NCBI RefSeq assembly: GCF_022267315.1
Contig: NZ_JAIKLE010000019.1
Coordinates: forward strand, 62,001 to 126,000
Direction of reading: 5' to 3'
Origin: Maribellus maritimus
GTDB taxonomy: Bacteria; Bacteroidota; Bacteroidia; Bacteroidales; Prolixibacteraceae
Length of the DNA stretch: 64,000 nt
The notes beneath the pieces are model-generated. The model saw only the letters and a list, made by a program, of their open reading frames with translations. It was not told the origin of the DNA and searched no databases. Every line of letters starts with the position of its first letter. The first letter of the stretch is position 1. The translations under genes were made by a program, and so were the position numbers. Below are positions 24,649-34,333 of the stretch, in pieces.

Positions 24649-26835
24649 TTAGTTTCCCATGTCGGAAATGAATTTGACTCGCATTAACCGTATATCTTCT
24701 TCAGAATACTCATCTTCTCCCAACTCTTCTACAGCGGCTTCAATTGTATCATTTTCTGCTTCTCTGAAATATTCGAACATTTCTTCCTGCCGGTCTTCAT
24801 CAATAACATCGTCAATATAATAGTCAATATTCAAACGCGTTCCTGAATTAACAATAGCTTCAACTTCGGTTATAACATCATTTACTTCTACTCCTTTTGA
24901 ATTGGCGATATCGTCAAACGAAATTTTTCGGTCAATACTCTGAATAATAAAAACTTTCATTTTCGACTTGTTTGCCACAGTTCTTACTATCAGATCTTCC
25001 GGGCGTTCAATTTCGTTTTCCTCTACATATTGTTTTATTAGTGCAACAAATTCTTTTCCGTACCGCTTTGCTTTGCCCTGGCCAACTCCCTGGATTTTTT
25101 GCAGTTCGTCGAGTGAAACCGGATACTGAATTGACATATCGGCCAACGAGGGGTCCTGGAATATTACAAAGGGGGGGAGATTATTCTTTTTGGCAATTTT
25201 TTTTCTGAGATCCTTCAACATTGAATATAACTGTGGGTCTCCGCTCGTGGCTCCAGAAGGCGCACCTCCTGCATTTGTAGAATCATCTTCTTCCTCGTAT
25301 TCATGATTCTTAACCAGCATAAAACTGGTTGGGTTTTTTAAAAACTCATGACCTTTTTCTGTTACTTTTAATAACCCATAATTTTCAATGTCTTTATTAA
25401 TTATTCCGGCAATCATCGATTGTCTGAAAACTGCGTTCCAAAATCTTTCATCGTGATCTTTCCCGGAACCAAAGGTTTCCAATGTATAATGTTTAAAAGA
25501 TTTTATTGCCGCTGTTTTATTTCCAATTAATATGTTGGCTATGTGTTCTCCTTTGTATTTTTCATTTACTTCAAGAATGACTTTTAAAGCTCTTGCAACT
25601 TCATCACCAGCTTCAACTTTTTCTTTTGGATTCAGACAGTTGTCACAGTTTCCGCAATTTTCGTTTTCATATTTTTCTCCAAAATAATTCAGTAGAATAA
25701 TTCTGCGGCAAATGGCAGATTCAGCATATGAAACCGTATCAAGCAAAAGTTGTTTCCCTATTTCCTGTTCAGCCACCGGTTTCCCATGCATAAATTTTTC
25801 AAGTTTCTGAATGTCCTTGTAACTGTAAAAAGTTATACATTTCCCTTCCCCTCCGTCGCGACCTGAACGACCAGTTTCCTGGTAATACCCTTCAAGACTC
25901 TTGGGAATATCGTAATGAATGACAAAACGAACATCCGGTTTGTCGATTCCCATTCCAAAAGCGATTGTTGCAACAATAACATCAACTTCTTCCATCAAAA
26001 ACTTGTCCTGGTTTCCCGAGCGTGTAGCAGCATCCATTCCTGCATGATAAGCCAAAGCTTTAATTCCGTTTACTTGCAGTGTTTCAGCAAGCTCTTCAAC
26101 TCTCTTTCGGCTCAGGCAATAAATAATCCCCGATTTTCCTTCGTTTTGTTTTATAAATTTTATGATTTGAGTTTCGGGTTTTATTTTTGGCCGGACTTCG
26201 TAATAAAGGTTTTCACGGTTAAATGATGCTTTAAACACCTTCGCACCCAAAATGCCAAGATTTTTTTGGATATCGTGTTGAACTTTTGCCGTGGCTGTTG
26301 CAGTTAACGCAACAATGGGTGATTTGCCGATTTCTTCGACAATTGGTTTAATTCTTCGATATTCTGGTCTGAAATCATGTCCCCACTCTGAAATGCAGTG
26401 TGCCTCATCAATAGCGTAAAAAGAAATCTTTACTTTTTTTAAAAATTCTATATTTTCTTCTTTGGTTAAAGATTCCGGGGCGACATATAAAAGTTTTGTT
26501 TTACCATCCAGTACATCATTTTTAACCTCCTGGATTGCTCCTTTAGATAATGAAGAATTTAAAAAGTGGGCTATGTTATCTTCCGACTGCATCCCCCGTA
26601 TGGAATCCACCTGATTCTTCATTAACGCTATTAATGGTGAAATTACAATTGCCGTTCCCTCTAATAAAAGAGCTGGTAATTGATATATCAGTGATTTTCC
26701 TCCCCCTGTTGGCATTAAAACAAATGTATTATTGCCGGCAAGAACACTTTTAATTGCTTCTTCCTGTTGGCCTTTGAATCTGTCAAAGCCAAAATAGTGT
26801 TGTAATTTTTCTGTTAATGAACTCTCCCTATTCAT
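24649..26835 (-). CDS. recQ: ATP-dependent DNA helicase RecQ
   Basis: 728 residues. The order is the helicase core with Walker A LMPTGGGKSLIYQLPA and DEAH box YAIDEAHCISEWGHDF, motif VI YYQETGRSGRDG, the zinc-binding cysteines NYFGEKYENENCGNCDNC, a winged-helix RQC domain, and an HRDC domain near LQKIQGVGQGKAKRYG. About 100 further residues form an acidic tail beyond the HRDC. It unwinds recombination intermediates. Divergent from tatC. Confidence 0.97.
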   Translation of the reverse strand: MNRESSLTEKLQHYFGFDRFKGQQEEAIKSVLAGNNTFVLMPTGGGKSLIYQLPALLLEGTAIVISPLIALMKNQVDSIRGMQSEDNIAHFLNSSLSKGAIQEVKNDVLDGKTKLLYVAPESLTKEENIEFLKKVKISFYAIDEAHCISEWGHDFRPEYRRIKPIVEEIGKSPIVALTATATAKVQHDIQKNLGILGAKVFKASFNRENLYYEVRPKIKPETQIIKFIKQNEGKSGIIYCLSRKRVEELAETLQVNGIKALAYHAGMDAATRSGNQDKFLMEEVDVIVATIAFGMGIDKPDVRFVIHYDIPKSLEGYYQETGRSGRDGGEGKCITFYSYKDIQKLEKFMHGKPVAEQEIGKQLLLDTVSYAESAICRRIILLNYFGEKYENENCGNCDNCLNPKEKVEAGDEVARALKVILEVNEKYKGEHIANILIGNKTAAIKSFKHYTLETFGSGKDHDERFWNAVFRQSMIAGIINKDIENYGLLKVTEKGHEFLKNPTSFMLVKNHEYEEEDDSTNAGGAPSGATSGDPQLYSMLKDLRKKIAKKNNLPPFVIFQDPSLADMSIQYPVSLDELQKIQGVGQGKAKRYGKEFVALIKQYVEENEIERPEDLIVRTVANKSKMKVFIIQSIDRKISFDDIANSKGVEVNDVITEVEAIVNSGTRLNIDYYIDDVIDEDRQEEMFEYFREAENDTIEAAVEELGEDEYSEEDIRLMRVKFISDMGN

Positions 26836-26992
26836 TTGTTTCTAATTTCCCTAAACCTGTAGTTCTCTTTTCGTAAATTCTAAATTATTAAAAGTAAGAA
26901 AAATGGCAATAAGATTTAATAATTTTTATGAATTAATCACTATTCGTTAAAATAAAAATCAGGTTCGGAAATTACTAATATTAAGAAGTGTT

Positions 26993-27000
26993 TATATTTG
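26993..27000 (+). promoter_or_regulatory. Candidate -7 promoter element of tatC
   Basis: TATATTTG matches TAnnTTTG and lies 27 bases before the tatC ATG. No good -33 TTTG is seen at the expected distance. Confidence 0.35.
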
Positions 27001-27026
27001 TGGAGTTTTTGATAAAATGAACTGAA

Positions 27027-27899
27027 ATGAGCGAAAGCGAAAACAGGGAAGAACAATCCACGAAAAAAAATAGAAAAAGTAAGAAAATCACGGAACAGGC
27101 GGAAATGTCGTTTCTTGATCATTTGGAAGAATTGCGCTGGCATATTATCCGTTCGGCTTTGGCGATAGTAGTCTTTGCAGTTGCAGCTTTTATATTAAAA
27201 GACTTTATTTTTAATACTGTAATTTTGAACCCGCGTACCCCAGACTTTTGGACAAACCGGATGCTTGCGAGGTTAGGCGATTTGGTTGGGTCAGAGGCTT
27301 TAAAAATTAATCAGAAGCCGCTTGAAATTATTAGTATCCAAATTGCGGGTCAGTTTATGACTCATATTTGGGTCTCGATAATTGCCGGAATGATATTATC
27401 TTCGCCGGTTATTTTTTATGAGTTTTGGCGTTTTATAAAGCCGGCTCTTTATGCCAACGAAAAGAAATATGCCAGCGGAGCTGTATTTTTTACTACAGTA
27501 TTGTTTCTGTTAGGGGTGTTGTTTGGTTACTTTTTAATTGTACCGCTTTCCATTCATTTTTTAGGATCGTACAATGTGAGTGGCGATGTCGCAAACCAGA
27601 TTAATCTAAAATCATATATTGGATCTGTCACATCTATCTCTTTGGCGGCAGGTGTCGTTTTCCTGATTCCTATCTTCTCGTTCTTTTTGAGCAAAGTGGG
27701 GATTTTAACACCTCAGTTTATGAAAACATATCGCCGGCATGCATACGTAATAATGCTTTTGTTATCCGCGATTATTACTCCCCCCGATATCTTTAGCCAG
27801 GTGATGGTGTGTTTTCCATTGGTCTTTCTTTATGAAATCGGGATTATTATTTCACGTCGTGTAGTTAAAAAACGTGAAAAAGAGTTGGATGAAATCTAA
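27027..27899 (+). CDS. tatC: Sec-independent translocase subunit TatC
   Basis: 290 residues. The signature FLDHLEELRWHIIRSA, with the conserved Glu pair that recognises twin-arginine signals, follows a charged N-terminal tail. Six membrane spans can be seen, including LFGYFLIVPLSIHFL and YVIMLLSAIITPPD-like segments; the PPDIFSQ loop is conserved. A loop insertion lies between spans 1 and 2, as in Bacteroidota. A TatA-like protein is encoded separately at 39672, so the system is split in this genome. lptB follows after 30 bases. Confidence 0.96.
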   Translation: MSESENREEQSTKKNRKSKKITEQAEMSFLDHLEELRWHIIRSALAIVVFAVAAFILKDFIFNTVILNPRTPDFWTNRMLARLGDLVGSEALKINQKPLEIISIQIAGQFMTHIWVSIIAGMILSSPVIFYEFWRFIKPALYANEKKYASGAVFFTTVLFLLGVLFGYFLIVPLSIHFLGSYNVSGDVANQINLKSYIGSVTSISLAAGVVFLIPIFSFFLSKVGILTPQFMKTYRRHAYVIMLLLSAIITPPDIFSQVMVCFPLVFLYEIGIIISRRVVKKREKELDEI

Positions 27900-27929
27900 T
27901 TCCGACTGAAAATTACGTTATTTGTTTGA

Positions 27930-28652
27930 ATGATACTTCGAGCCGAAAATATTGTAAAAAAGTACAGGAAGCGTACCGTTGTAAAAGGAGTTAGCTTTGA
28001 GGTGAATCAAGGCGAAATTGTTGGTTTGCTTGGCCCGAATGGAGCAGGGAAAACCACTTCGTTTTATATGATTGTCGGATTAATACAACCTTTTTCAGGG
28101 AAAATTTTTATTGACAACGAAGATATTACGAAACTGCCTGTTTACAAAAGAGCTAAAAAGGGAATCGGTTATCTTGCACAGGAAGCCTCAGTATTCAGAA
28201 AATTGAGTATCGAGGATAATTTAAAGGCTGTTCTGGAAATGACCAATTACACCAAGGAATACCAGAAAGAAAAGTTAGAAACCCTGATTTCGGAGTTTGG
28301 TTTGCAGCACATCCGAAAAAGTAAAGGGGTGCAACTTTCAGGGGGTGAACGGCGCAGAACTGAGATTGCCCGGGCATTGGCAATCGACCCCAAGTTTATT
28401 CTCCTTGATGAACCTTTTGCTGGTGTTGACCCGATTGCCGTTGAAGATATACAGGAAATTGTTACAAAACTAAAGGAACGAAATATTGGCGTTTTGATCA
28501 CCGACCACAATGTGCACGAAACGCTGTCAATAACTGATCGTTCTTATCTGCTTTTTGAAGGCTCGATATTAAAAGCTGGAACTGCTGAAGACCTTGCTAA
28601 CGATGAAGATGTACGTCGGGTTTATCTTGGTCAGAATTTTGAGCTTCGTTAA
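27930..28652 (+). CDS. lptB: LPS export ABC transporter ATP-binding protein LptB
   Basis: 240 residues with Walker [21 protein letters not shown] signature [15 protein letters not shown] and Walker [14 protein letters not shown], in the form specific to LptB (LSGGERRR and FAGVDPIAV). It powers LPS extraction from the inner membrane together with LptFG, which are encoded elsewhere. It lies 30 bases after tatC and is probably cotranscribed. Confidence 0.95.
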   Translation: MILRAENIVKKYRKRTVVKGVSFEVNQGEIVGLLGPNGAGKTTSFYMIVGLIQPFSGKIFIDNEDITKLPVYKRAKKGIGYLAQEASVFRKLSIEDNLKAVLEMTNYTKEYQKEKLETLISEFGLQHIRKSKGVQLSGGERRRTEIARALAIDPKFILLDEPFAGVDPIAVEDIQEIVTKLKERNIGVLITDHNVHETLSITDRSYLLFEGSILKAGTAEDLANDEDVRRVYLGQNFELR

Positions 28653-28787
28653 TTTCTTAAGATTTCTGCATTTTTCTTTTATTTTGATTTGCAGATTCAA
28701 AAAACATCATTTTCTTTGCATCGCTGTTTTAAAAAATACTTTTTAACGAAAAAAGCATTCAAAAAGCACAAAAAAATTCTTTGAAAA

Positions 28788-28818
28788 TTTGGTGGATTAC
28801 AAAAATGAAGTATTTTTG
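28788..28818 (+). promoter_or_regulatory. Promoter of tRNA-Glu and probably rpsT
   Basis: TTTG at 28788-28791, a 19-base spacer, then TATTTTTG at 28811-28818. This is a full match to the Bacteroidota -33/-7 consensus. Transcription should start a few bases downstream, leaving a leader of about 20 bases before the tRNA. Confidence 0.8.
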
Positions 28819-28847
28819 CAGTCCCAAAATTAAGGGAATATAAGGAA

Positions 28848-28919
28848 GGCCCGTTCGTCTAGGGGTTAGGACGCCAGGTTTTCATCCTGGTAGCAGGGGT
28901 TCGAATCCCCTACGGGCTA
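28848..28919 (+). tRNA. tRNA-Glu (anticodon TTC)
   Basis: A full cloverleaf can be drawn. The acceptor stem GGCCCGT pairs with ACGGGCT (one G-T pair), the anticodon stem is CCAGG/CCTGG around the loop TTTTCAT with anticodon TTC, and the T arm AGGGG/CCCCT surrounds TTCGAAT. CCA is not encoded. Confidence 0.97.
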
Positions 28920-28945
28920 CTAAAATTTAAAGGCATTAGAATAAA

Positions 28946-29197
28946 ATGGCACATCACAAGTCGGCTTTAAAAAGAATAAGACAAGACGAAAAGAAGAGGG
29001 TACACAATAAGTACTATGCAAAAACAACGCGTAATGCTATAAAAGATCTTCGCAATGTTACTGATAAGGCGGAAGCCGAAAAAATGTATCCGAAAGTAGC
29101 TTCAATGATTGATAAACTGGCAAAAAAGAATATCATTCATAACAATAAAGCTGCAAATCTGAAATCAAAATTAGCTGTTCAGTTAAATCAGCTATAA
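28946..29197 (+). CDS. rpsT: 30S ribosomal protein S20
   Basis: 83 residues, the normal length. It starts [18 protein letters not shown], the S20 signature, and continues as a long basic helical hairpin ending with [11 protein letters not shown]. It binds 16S rRNA in the small subunit body. It begins 26 bases after the tRNA and ends just before a strong terminator. Confidence 0.96.
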   Translation: MAHHKSALKRIRQDEKKRVHNKYYAKTTRNAIKDLRNVTDKAEAEKMYPKVASMIDKLAKKNIIHNNKAANLKSKLAVQLNQL

Positions 29198-29216
29198 AAG
29201 ATATTGTTTAAAGGAA

Positions 29217-29250
29217 AAGCCTTCTATCGTTTGATAGAGGGCTTTTTTTT
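29217..29250 (+). terminator. Intrinsic terminator of rpsT
   Basis: A 12-pair stem (AAGCCTTCTATC with GATAGAGGGCTT, one T-G pair) around GTTT, followed by an uninterrupted T-tract of eight or more. Confidence 0.93.
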
Positions 29251-29321
29251 GTCTGTTTTTTCCTTCTCCTTTTTTTTCTTCTTTCAATTTGTTTATTTTT
29301 AAACAAATAACTCCAGACCTC

Positions 29322-30017
29322 ATGAATACCTGTAAGAAACTAAACATTAAGGAGTGGGCAGTGGAGGATCGCCCGCGTGAAAAGATGTTATCAAAAGGAG
29401 CACGTGCATTAAGCGATGCTGAATTAATTGCTATTTTGATTGGTTCGGGCAACCTCAATGAAACTGCAGTTGAACTTTCAAGACGAATATTAAGCTCCGT
29501 GGGGAATAATCTTTCAGATCTTGGACGAAAAGGCATTGATTATTTGAAAACTTTTAATGGAATAGGAGAAGCAAAAGCCGTGACAATAGTTGCTGCACTC
29601 GAACTGGGAAACCGGCGAAAGGATGCTGAGGTTTTCCTTAAAAAGAAAATTACAGGAAGTAAAGATGCGGCAGAATACTTTCAACCTATACTTGGCGACC
29701 TAAATCATGAAGAGTTTTGGATTTTATTACTTGACAGGGGAAACAAAATCATTGATAGTTTTATGGTAAGCCAGGGAGGGATATCGGGAACTGTAATCGA
29801 TGTGCGGTTGATTTTGAAATCAGCTATCGAAAAATTGGCAAGCGCAATCATTCTTTGTCATAACCATCCATCGGGAACAATGCAAGCATCGGAGGCTGAT
29901 TTGAAAATTACCCAAAAGATAAAAGATGCTGCAAAACTTATGGATATTTTGGTGCTAGATCATTTAATAGTCGGGCAAAACAGTTATCTTAGTTTGGCCG
30001 ACGAAGGTATTCTGTAA
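29322..30017 (+). CDS. radC: RadC family JAB-domain protein
   Basis: 231 residues from the ATG at 29322, chosen because it gives the family start KLNIKEWAVEDRPREKML; an earlier frame extends into the terminator region. An N-terminal helix-hairpin-helix (GIDYLKTFNGIGEAKAVTIV) is followed by the JAMM metalloprotease-like domain with HNHPSG and a downstream S-x-x-D pattern (CHNHPSGTMQASEAD). The cellular role of RadC is unclear despite the name. It stands between rpsT and the polysaccharide cluster. Confidence 0.93.
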   Translation: MNTCKKLNIKEWAVEDRPREKMLSKGARALSDAELIAILIGSGNLNETAVELSRRILSSVGNNLSDLGRKGIDYLKTFNGIGEAKAVTIVAALELGNRRKDAEVFLKKKITGSKDAAEYFQPILGDLNHEEFWILLLDRGNKIIDSFMVSQGGISGTVIDVRLILKSAIEKLASAIILCHNHPSGTMQASEADLKITQKIKDAAKLMDILVLDHLIVGQNSYLSLADEGIL

Positions 30018-30033
30018 AACCAAAAATACTGCC

Positions 30034-31368
30034 ATGATACTATTTTATTCTGAAGAAATTAATCCGAGGATAAATTACATCACCCGGTTAATATTTACAC
30101 AAATTCTTGGGAATGAAGTTATTTTTACTTCAAATTCGTCCAGTTTTCAAAAAAGTGATAAGCCTAAAATCAATTATTCTTACGAGAAATTTGACGATGA
30201 ATTTTATATAAAACCCCATCGCTTATTGTATTGCAAAGCGATGATTAATCCTGATTTTAAGTCAGTGTGGTACGAAGGGGAGAAGTATTTTTTTGAAAGC
30301 TCAAAAGATTCAGATTTGCCTTTTGATCCTTTGGCTGCCTCATTTTATCTTGTAACGCGGCATGAAGAATACCTCGAAGAAGAACGGGGAAAATATAATC
30401 GATATCCGGCTGAAAGAAGTGTTCTTTCAAAATATGAACTGTTAAAAAAACCGGTAGTAAATATCTGGGCCTGGCTTCTGGCCAAAAAGCTGAGCGAAAA
30501 GTATCCCGAACTTGTATTTAAGAAAACAAAGTTTCAGTTTTATTCTACCATTGATATTGATAATGCGTGGGCCTTTTTGCATAAAGGACTCTGGAGAAGT
30601 GCCGGAGCAATTGCCAAATCTGTCCTCAAAGGAAAAGTTAGTGAGGCAAAAAAACGTTTTAGTGTTTGGTCTGGAGGCTCGCCTGATCCATATGATACAT
30701 ATGGATATTTGGATTCTGTATTTAAAGGAAATGAAGACAAAATACGATTTTTCTTTCTTTTAGGAGATTATGCCCGTCATGACAAGAATTTGCCTTACAG
30801 AAACAAACATCTTCGTAACCTGGTTAAACAAACCAATAAAAAATACACAGTGGGAATTCATCCTTCATTTTCATCGAGCAAGAAAAAAGGGAAAAAGAAA
30901 CTCACTAAAGAAATTCAGCGGCTGGAACAGATAACAGGCGAAAAAGTAGAAAAAAGCCGGCAACATTTTTTACGTCTGAAAATGCCCGGCACTTACAAGC
31001 GACTTTTAAAAAATGGTATTTTGGAAGACTATACCATGGGTTACTCTTCACATTCAGGGTTTCGGGCAGGAATTTGTACACCTTATTTTTTTTATGACTT
31101 AAAAAAAGAAAGGGAAACAAAATTACGTATCGTGCCGTTTCAGGTTATGGATGTTACTTTGCGCGATTACATGCAATTAAATTCGGAAAAGGCAAAACAG
31201 GAAATTTTGGATTTGATGCGGGAAGTAAAAAATGTAGGAGGAACTTTTGTGAGTATCTGGCACAACGAAACGGTAAACGATTTGGAAGGCTGGAAAGGTT
31301 ATCGCGAAGTTTTTGAAGAAATGAACAGAACAGGTTTTAAATGGGCGCATGAAGAACGAGCCACTTAG
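30034..31368 (+). CDS. Polysaccharide deacetylase-like protein (Bacteroidota type)
   Basis: 444 residues with no signal peptide. An N-terminal domain (INYITRLIFTQILGNEVIFT) precedes a NodB-like deacetylase barrel with TIDIDNAW in place of the usual D-D pair and VGIHPSFSS for the H-x-x-x-H/S region, plus a conserved GYSSHSGFRAGICTPYFFYD segment. Such proteins appear in capsule and exopolysaccharide clusters, and may process an envelope glycan. The next gene starts 20 bases before this one stops. The exact reaction is not known. Confidence 0.82.
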   Translation: MILFYSEEINPRINYITRLIFTQILGNEVIFTSNSSSFQKSDKPKINYSYEKFDDEFYIKPHRLLYCKAMINPDFKSVWYEGEKYFFESSKDSDLPFDPLAASFYLVTRHEEYLEEERGKYNRYPAERSVLSKYELLKKPVVNIWAWLLAKKLSEKYPELVFKKTKFQFYSTIDIDNAWAFLHKGLWRSAGAIAKSVLKGKVSEAKKRFSVWSGGSPDPYDTYGYLDSVFKGNEDKIRFFFLLGDYARHDKNLPYRNKHLRNLVKQTNKKYTVGIHPSFSSSKKKGKKKLTKEIQRLEQITGEKVEKSRQHFLRLKMPGTYKRLLKNGILEDYTMGYSSHSGFRAGICTPYFFYDLKKERETKLRIVPFQVMDVTLRDYMQLNSEKAKQEILDLMREVKNVGGTFVSIWHNETVNDLEGWKGYREVFEEMNRTGFKWAHEERAT

Positions 31369-32269
31369 ATACATAAAACATCAGGATATCGATTCCAAAA
31401 AATGGGACTCTTGTATTGCTAATTCTCAAAACCGCCAGGTGTATGCAACATCCTGGCATCTCGATCATGCTACCGAAATCTGGGACGCTCTCGTAATGGG
31501 CGATTATAAATTTGTAATGCCACTGCCCATAAAATCAAAATGGGGAATTAAATATGTATTTCAACCATTATTTTGTCAGCAACTTGGGATATATCCTACG
31601 CCTCCGGAAGAAATTGCTAAACAATTTTATTTGGTGTTAACCCAAATTTTTAGGTATGTTGATACACAAATAAATTCGCAAAATACTCCAATTCAGCACC
31701 AAAATGACATTGAGTTCACTTCGCGGCGAAATTATATTTTGCCAATGAATATGAGCTATGCGGGTCTGTTTTCAGCCTATTCAACCAATACCAAACGAAA
31801 TTTAAAAAAAGCAGAAAAAAATAGTTTAAACTTTGTTTCTGGAATTAGCCTTGAGGATTACCTGGAATTTAAGTCAGAAAATCTGCAGGTAACACTTTCG
31901 AAGAAGGAGTTGGAGCGATTAAAAAGTATTATCGCTTTTGGCCAGTACAAAGGAACAGGTAAAATTTACGGGGTTTATACTTCGGGGAACGAATTGTGTG
32001 CGGCCGTTTATTTTTGCAGATATGAAAACCGGGTAACATACATGAATGCAGCTTCAGATAAAAGAGGCAAAGAATTGGGAGCGATGGCTTTTTTGATTGA
32101 TAAATTTATTCAGCAAAATGCGGGGAAAAACCTGGTTCTGGATTTTGAAGGTTCCATGATTCCCGGAGTCGCTCGTTTTTATAAAGGATTTGGTGCCTAC
32201 CCTGAAACCTATTTTCAACTTAAATATAATCGTTTACCTTTGCCCTTGAGGTGGTTAAAACGAATATAA
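31349..32269 (+). CDS. FemAB/GNAT-like acyltransferase
   Basis: 306 residues. The fold is that of FemAB-related GNAT proteins: SWHLDHATEIWDALVMGDYK at the N-terminus, a central NTKRNLKKAEK motif and a C-terminal GAMAFLIDKFIQQN and FEGSMIPGVARFYKGFG. These transfer acyl or aminoacyl groups onto cell-envelope or lipid substrates. It overlaps the upstream deacetylase-like gene by 20 bases and abuts the next one with no gap, so all are one operon. Confidence 0.82.
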   Translation: MKNEPLRYIKHQDIDSKKWDSCIANSQNRQVYATSWHLDHATEIWDALVMGDYKFVMPLPIKSKWGIKYVFQPLFCQQLGIYPTPPEEIAKQFYLVLTQIFRYVDTQINSQNTPIQHQNDIEFTSRRNYILPMNMSYAGLFSAYSTNTKRNLKKAEKNSLNFVSGISLEDYLEFKSENLQVTLSKKELERLKSIIAFGQYKGTGKIYGVYTSGNELCAAVYFCRYENRVTYMNAASDKRGKELGAMAFLIDKFIQQNAGKNLVLDFEGSMIPGVARFYKGFGAYPETYFQLKYNRLPLPLRWLKRI

Positions 32270-33244
32270 ATGAATAAATTTCCACGGTTTGTCAGTCAAC
32301 AAGTGAGTCGTCTTTTTCCGGTAAATTCACTTTTTAAAATAACCACTCCTGCTTTTCTTCCTTTTTATCATGTGGTTAGTGACCGGAAACTTCCCCACAT
32401 TCAGAATTATCCTTATCGTAACACAACGCAATTTGAAAGGGAACTCGATTTTTATTTGAATCATTTTAAACCCGTTTCGTTGGAGTATTTGCTTGAGAAC
32501 AGAGGTTTAAGAGAAAATATTTTCCATTTAAGTTTTGACGACGGACTAAAAGAATGTGCAGAAGTTATTGCGCCAATTCTGCAGAAGAAAGGAATTCCGG
32601 CAACTTTTTTTGTAAATACGGCTTTTGTCGACAACAAAATGCTTTTTCATAAATACAAAGCCAGCCTGGTTTTGAATCAACTGAAAAAGAAACCAAATCA
32701 GGAAGCTGAGAAGTTGCTAAATGAGGCAGGTTTTTCGGTTGATAATATTTTGAGTATTTCAATTTTGCAGGCTTCGGTTTTGGATAAGGTTGCCGAAATC
32801 ATTTCTGTTCATTTTGACGATTTTTTGAAAATAGAAAGCCCGTATTTAACACGCAGCCAGATTTTTGGCTTAAAGAAAGATGGTTTTTCAATTGGCGCGC
32901 ACAGTTGTAACCACCCGGAGTTTTGGAAGATTTCAGAAGATGAACAACTGGAGCAGGTACAAACAAGTATGGCGTGGATAAACGAAAATTTACAACCTGA
33001 AGTTAAGGCTTTTGCATTTCCTTTTACCGACGATGGTGTGCCTGCAGCACTTCTGGACAAAATAGAGCAAGAAAATATTTGCGATATTACATTTGGGACT
33101 GCCGGTTTAAAATACGATACTTTTCATTTTCATTTTCAACGATATCCGGTGGAAACAGGAGGAGATTTTATTCAAAATATTAAAGCAGAGTGGGTGTATT
33201 TTTTTCTGCGAAAATGGATGGGCAAAGCAAGGGTAAAACATTGA
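32270..33244 (+). CDS. Polysaccharide deacetylase (NodB homology domain)
   Basis: 324 residues. The NodB motifs are clear: LSFDDGLKECAEVI (metal Asp pair) and IGAHSCNHPEF (the H-x-x-x-H box), then YPVETGG near the C-terminus. It should remove N-acetyl or similar groups from an envelope or secreted glycan. Its stop TGA overlaps the next start by one base, so the genes are translationally coupled. Confidence 0.88.
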   Translation: MNKFPRFVSQQVSRLFPVNSLFKITTPAFLPFYHVVSDRKLPHIQNYPYRNTTQFERELDFYLNHFKPVSLEYLLENRGLRENIFHLSFDDGLKECAEVIAPILQKKGIPATFFVNTAFVDNKMLFHKYKASLVLNQLKKKPNQEAEKLLNEAGFSVDNILSISILQASVLDKVAEIISVHFDDFLKIESPYLTRSQIFGLKKDGFSIGAHSCNHPEFWKISEDEQLEQVQTSMAWINENLQPEVKAFAFPFTDDGVPAALLDKIEQENICDITFGTAGLKYDTFHFHFQRYPVETGGDFIQNIKAEWVYFFLRKWMGKARVKH

Positions 33245-34323
33245 TGCTTGAGATAAAAAAAATACGACTGTTTGAGCTGGACGATTTTGTAAAAAGCGAA
33301 ATATTTCAGGAATTTAGTGTTGTTCCGATTACTTCTTTCCGGGCAAAATCGTATTTACGAAATCCATTGGCAGAATCCGATGACGTGGTTTTATATCTCG
33401 GGTTGGTTAAAAATCAGCTTGTAGCTTTTCGCAGTTTATTTGCCGATGTTGCTTTTGTCAATAATAGTCCGATTCGTTTTGCCTGGTGCAGCGGAAGTTG
33501 GGTAAGCCCTGATCATAGAAGAAAGGGATTCTCGCAACAACTTTTAGCTGAAGCTTATTCCGACTGGCAAGGCATGTTGATGCTTACCAATTATTCGCCT
33601 GAGACAGAAAGATTATTTATAAAAACAGGCTGGTTTCGTCCTGTTCATCGTTTTGATGGAGTCCGGTGTTATTTGTTCCCAAAAACCGGAAAGCTGCTTA
33701 CGGTTTCAAATAGAAATAAATTTACCGGGTTGTTTTTTTTGTCTGTTGATTTTTTGATAAGGTTTTTTTCTTCTCTTAAAACACGTTTCTATAAGCCAAG
33801 AATCAATTCCAGTTTTCGGTTTGAAGAACTTCAGTTTCCAGATGTTGAGTGTTTTGAAAGGATTCGGGAGAGTAAAGGCACATATCTGTTTAACAGGGGA
33901 GAAGAACATTTGAAATGGATTTTTGAATATCCGTGGATTTCTGACAGTGACAAAGGATTCCGGGAAATATATCCTTTCTCATCGTTTTCAACGGAATTTT
34001 ATTATCGAACGGTAAAGATTTTTCACTTAAATAGATTTGTTGGATTTTTTATTTTTTCGGTACGGGAAGGTCATCTGAAAACACTTTACTTCCAAATTAG
34101 TAAGGAATTAGAGGGAGAAATCGCCAGCTATTTAAAAAAATATTGCGTTGATAATAAGATTGAGATGGCAACCATTTATAATTCAGAGCTCGCAGGGGTT
34201 TTATTTAAGCAAAAATTCCCATTTTTGCGCGTGAAAAAAATGGGACAAAAAATTTACAGCACATTTGCAGTTTCCGGTGACCTTCAACTTCAGGATGGTG
34301 ACGGAGATGTGTTCTTTACTTAA
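33244..34323 (+). CDS. GNAT family N-acetyltransferase-like protein
   Basis: 359 residues from the ATG at 33244; the frame is open earlier but that start would lie inside the previous gene. The GNAT acetyl-CoA loop is recognisable in WVSPDHRRKGFSQQLLAEAY. The C-terminal half is less conserved and lysine-rich. Last gene of the four-gene polysaccharide-type cluster, ending 10 bases before upp. Confidence 0.75.
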   Translation: MLEIKKIRLFELDDFVKSEIFQEFSVVPITSFRAKSYLRNPLAESDDVVLYLGLVKNQLVAFRSLFADVAFVNNSPIRFAWCSGSWVSPDHRRKGFSQQLLAEAYSDWQGMLMLTNYSPETERLFIKTGWFRPVHRFDGVRCYLFPKTGKLLTVSNRNKFTGLFFLSVDFLIRFFSSLKTRFYKPRINSSFRFEELQFPDVECFERIRESKGTYLFNRGEEHLKWIFEYPWISDSDKGFREIYPFSSFSTEFYYRTVKIFHLNRFVGFFIFSVREGHLKTLYFQISKELEGEIASYLKKYCVDNKIEMATIYNSELAGVLFKQKFPFLRVKKMGQKIYSTFAVSGDLQLQDGDGDVFFT

Positions 34324-34333
34324 TTTTTAAAAA

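Noticed and set aside
25155-25180. Frameshift in recQ at a run of G
   Set aside because: The frame is continuous across the run and the HRDC domain follows in frame.
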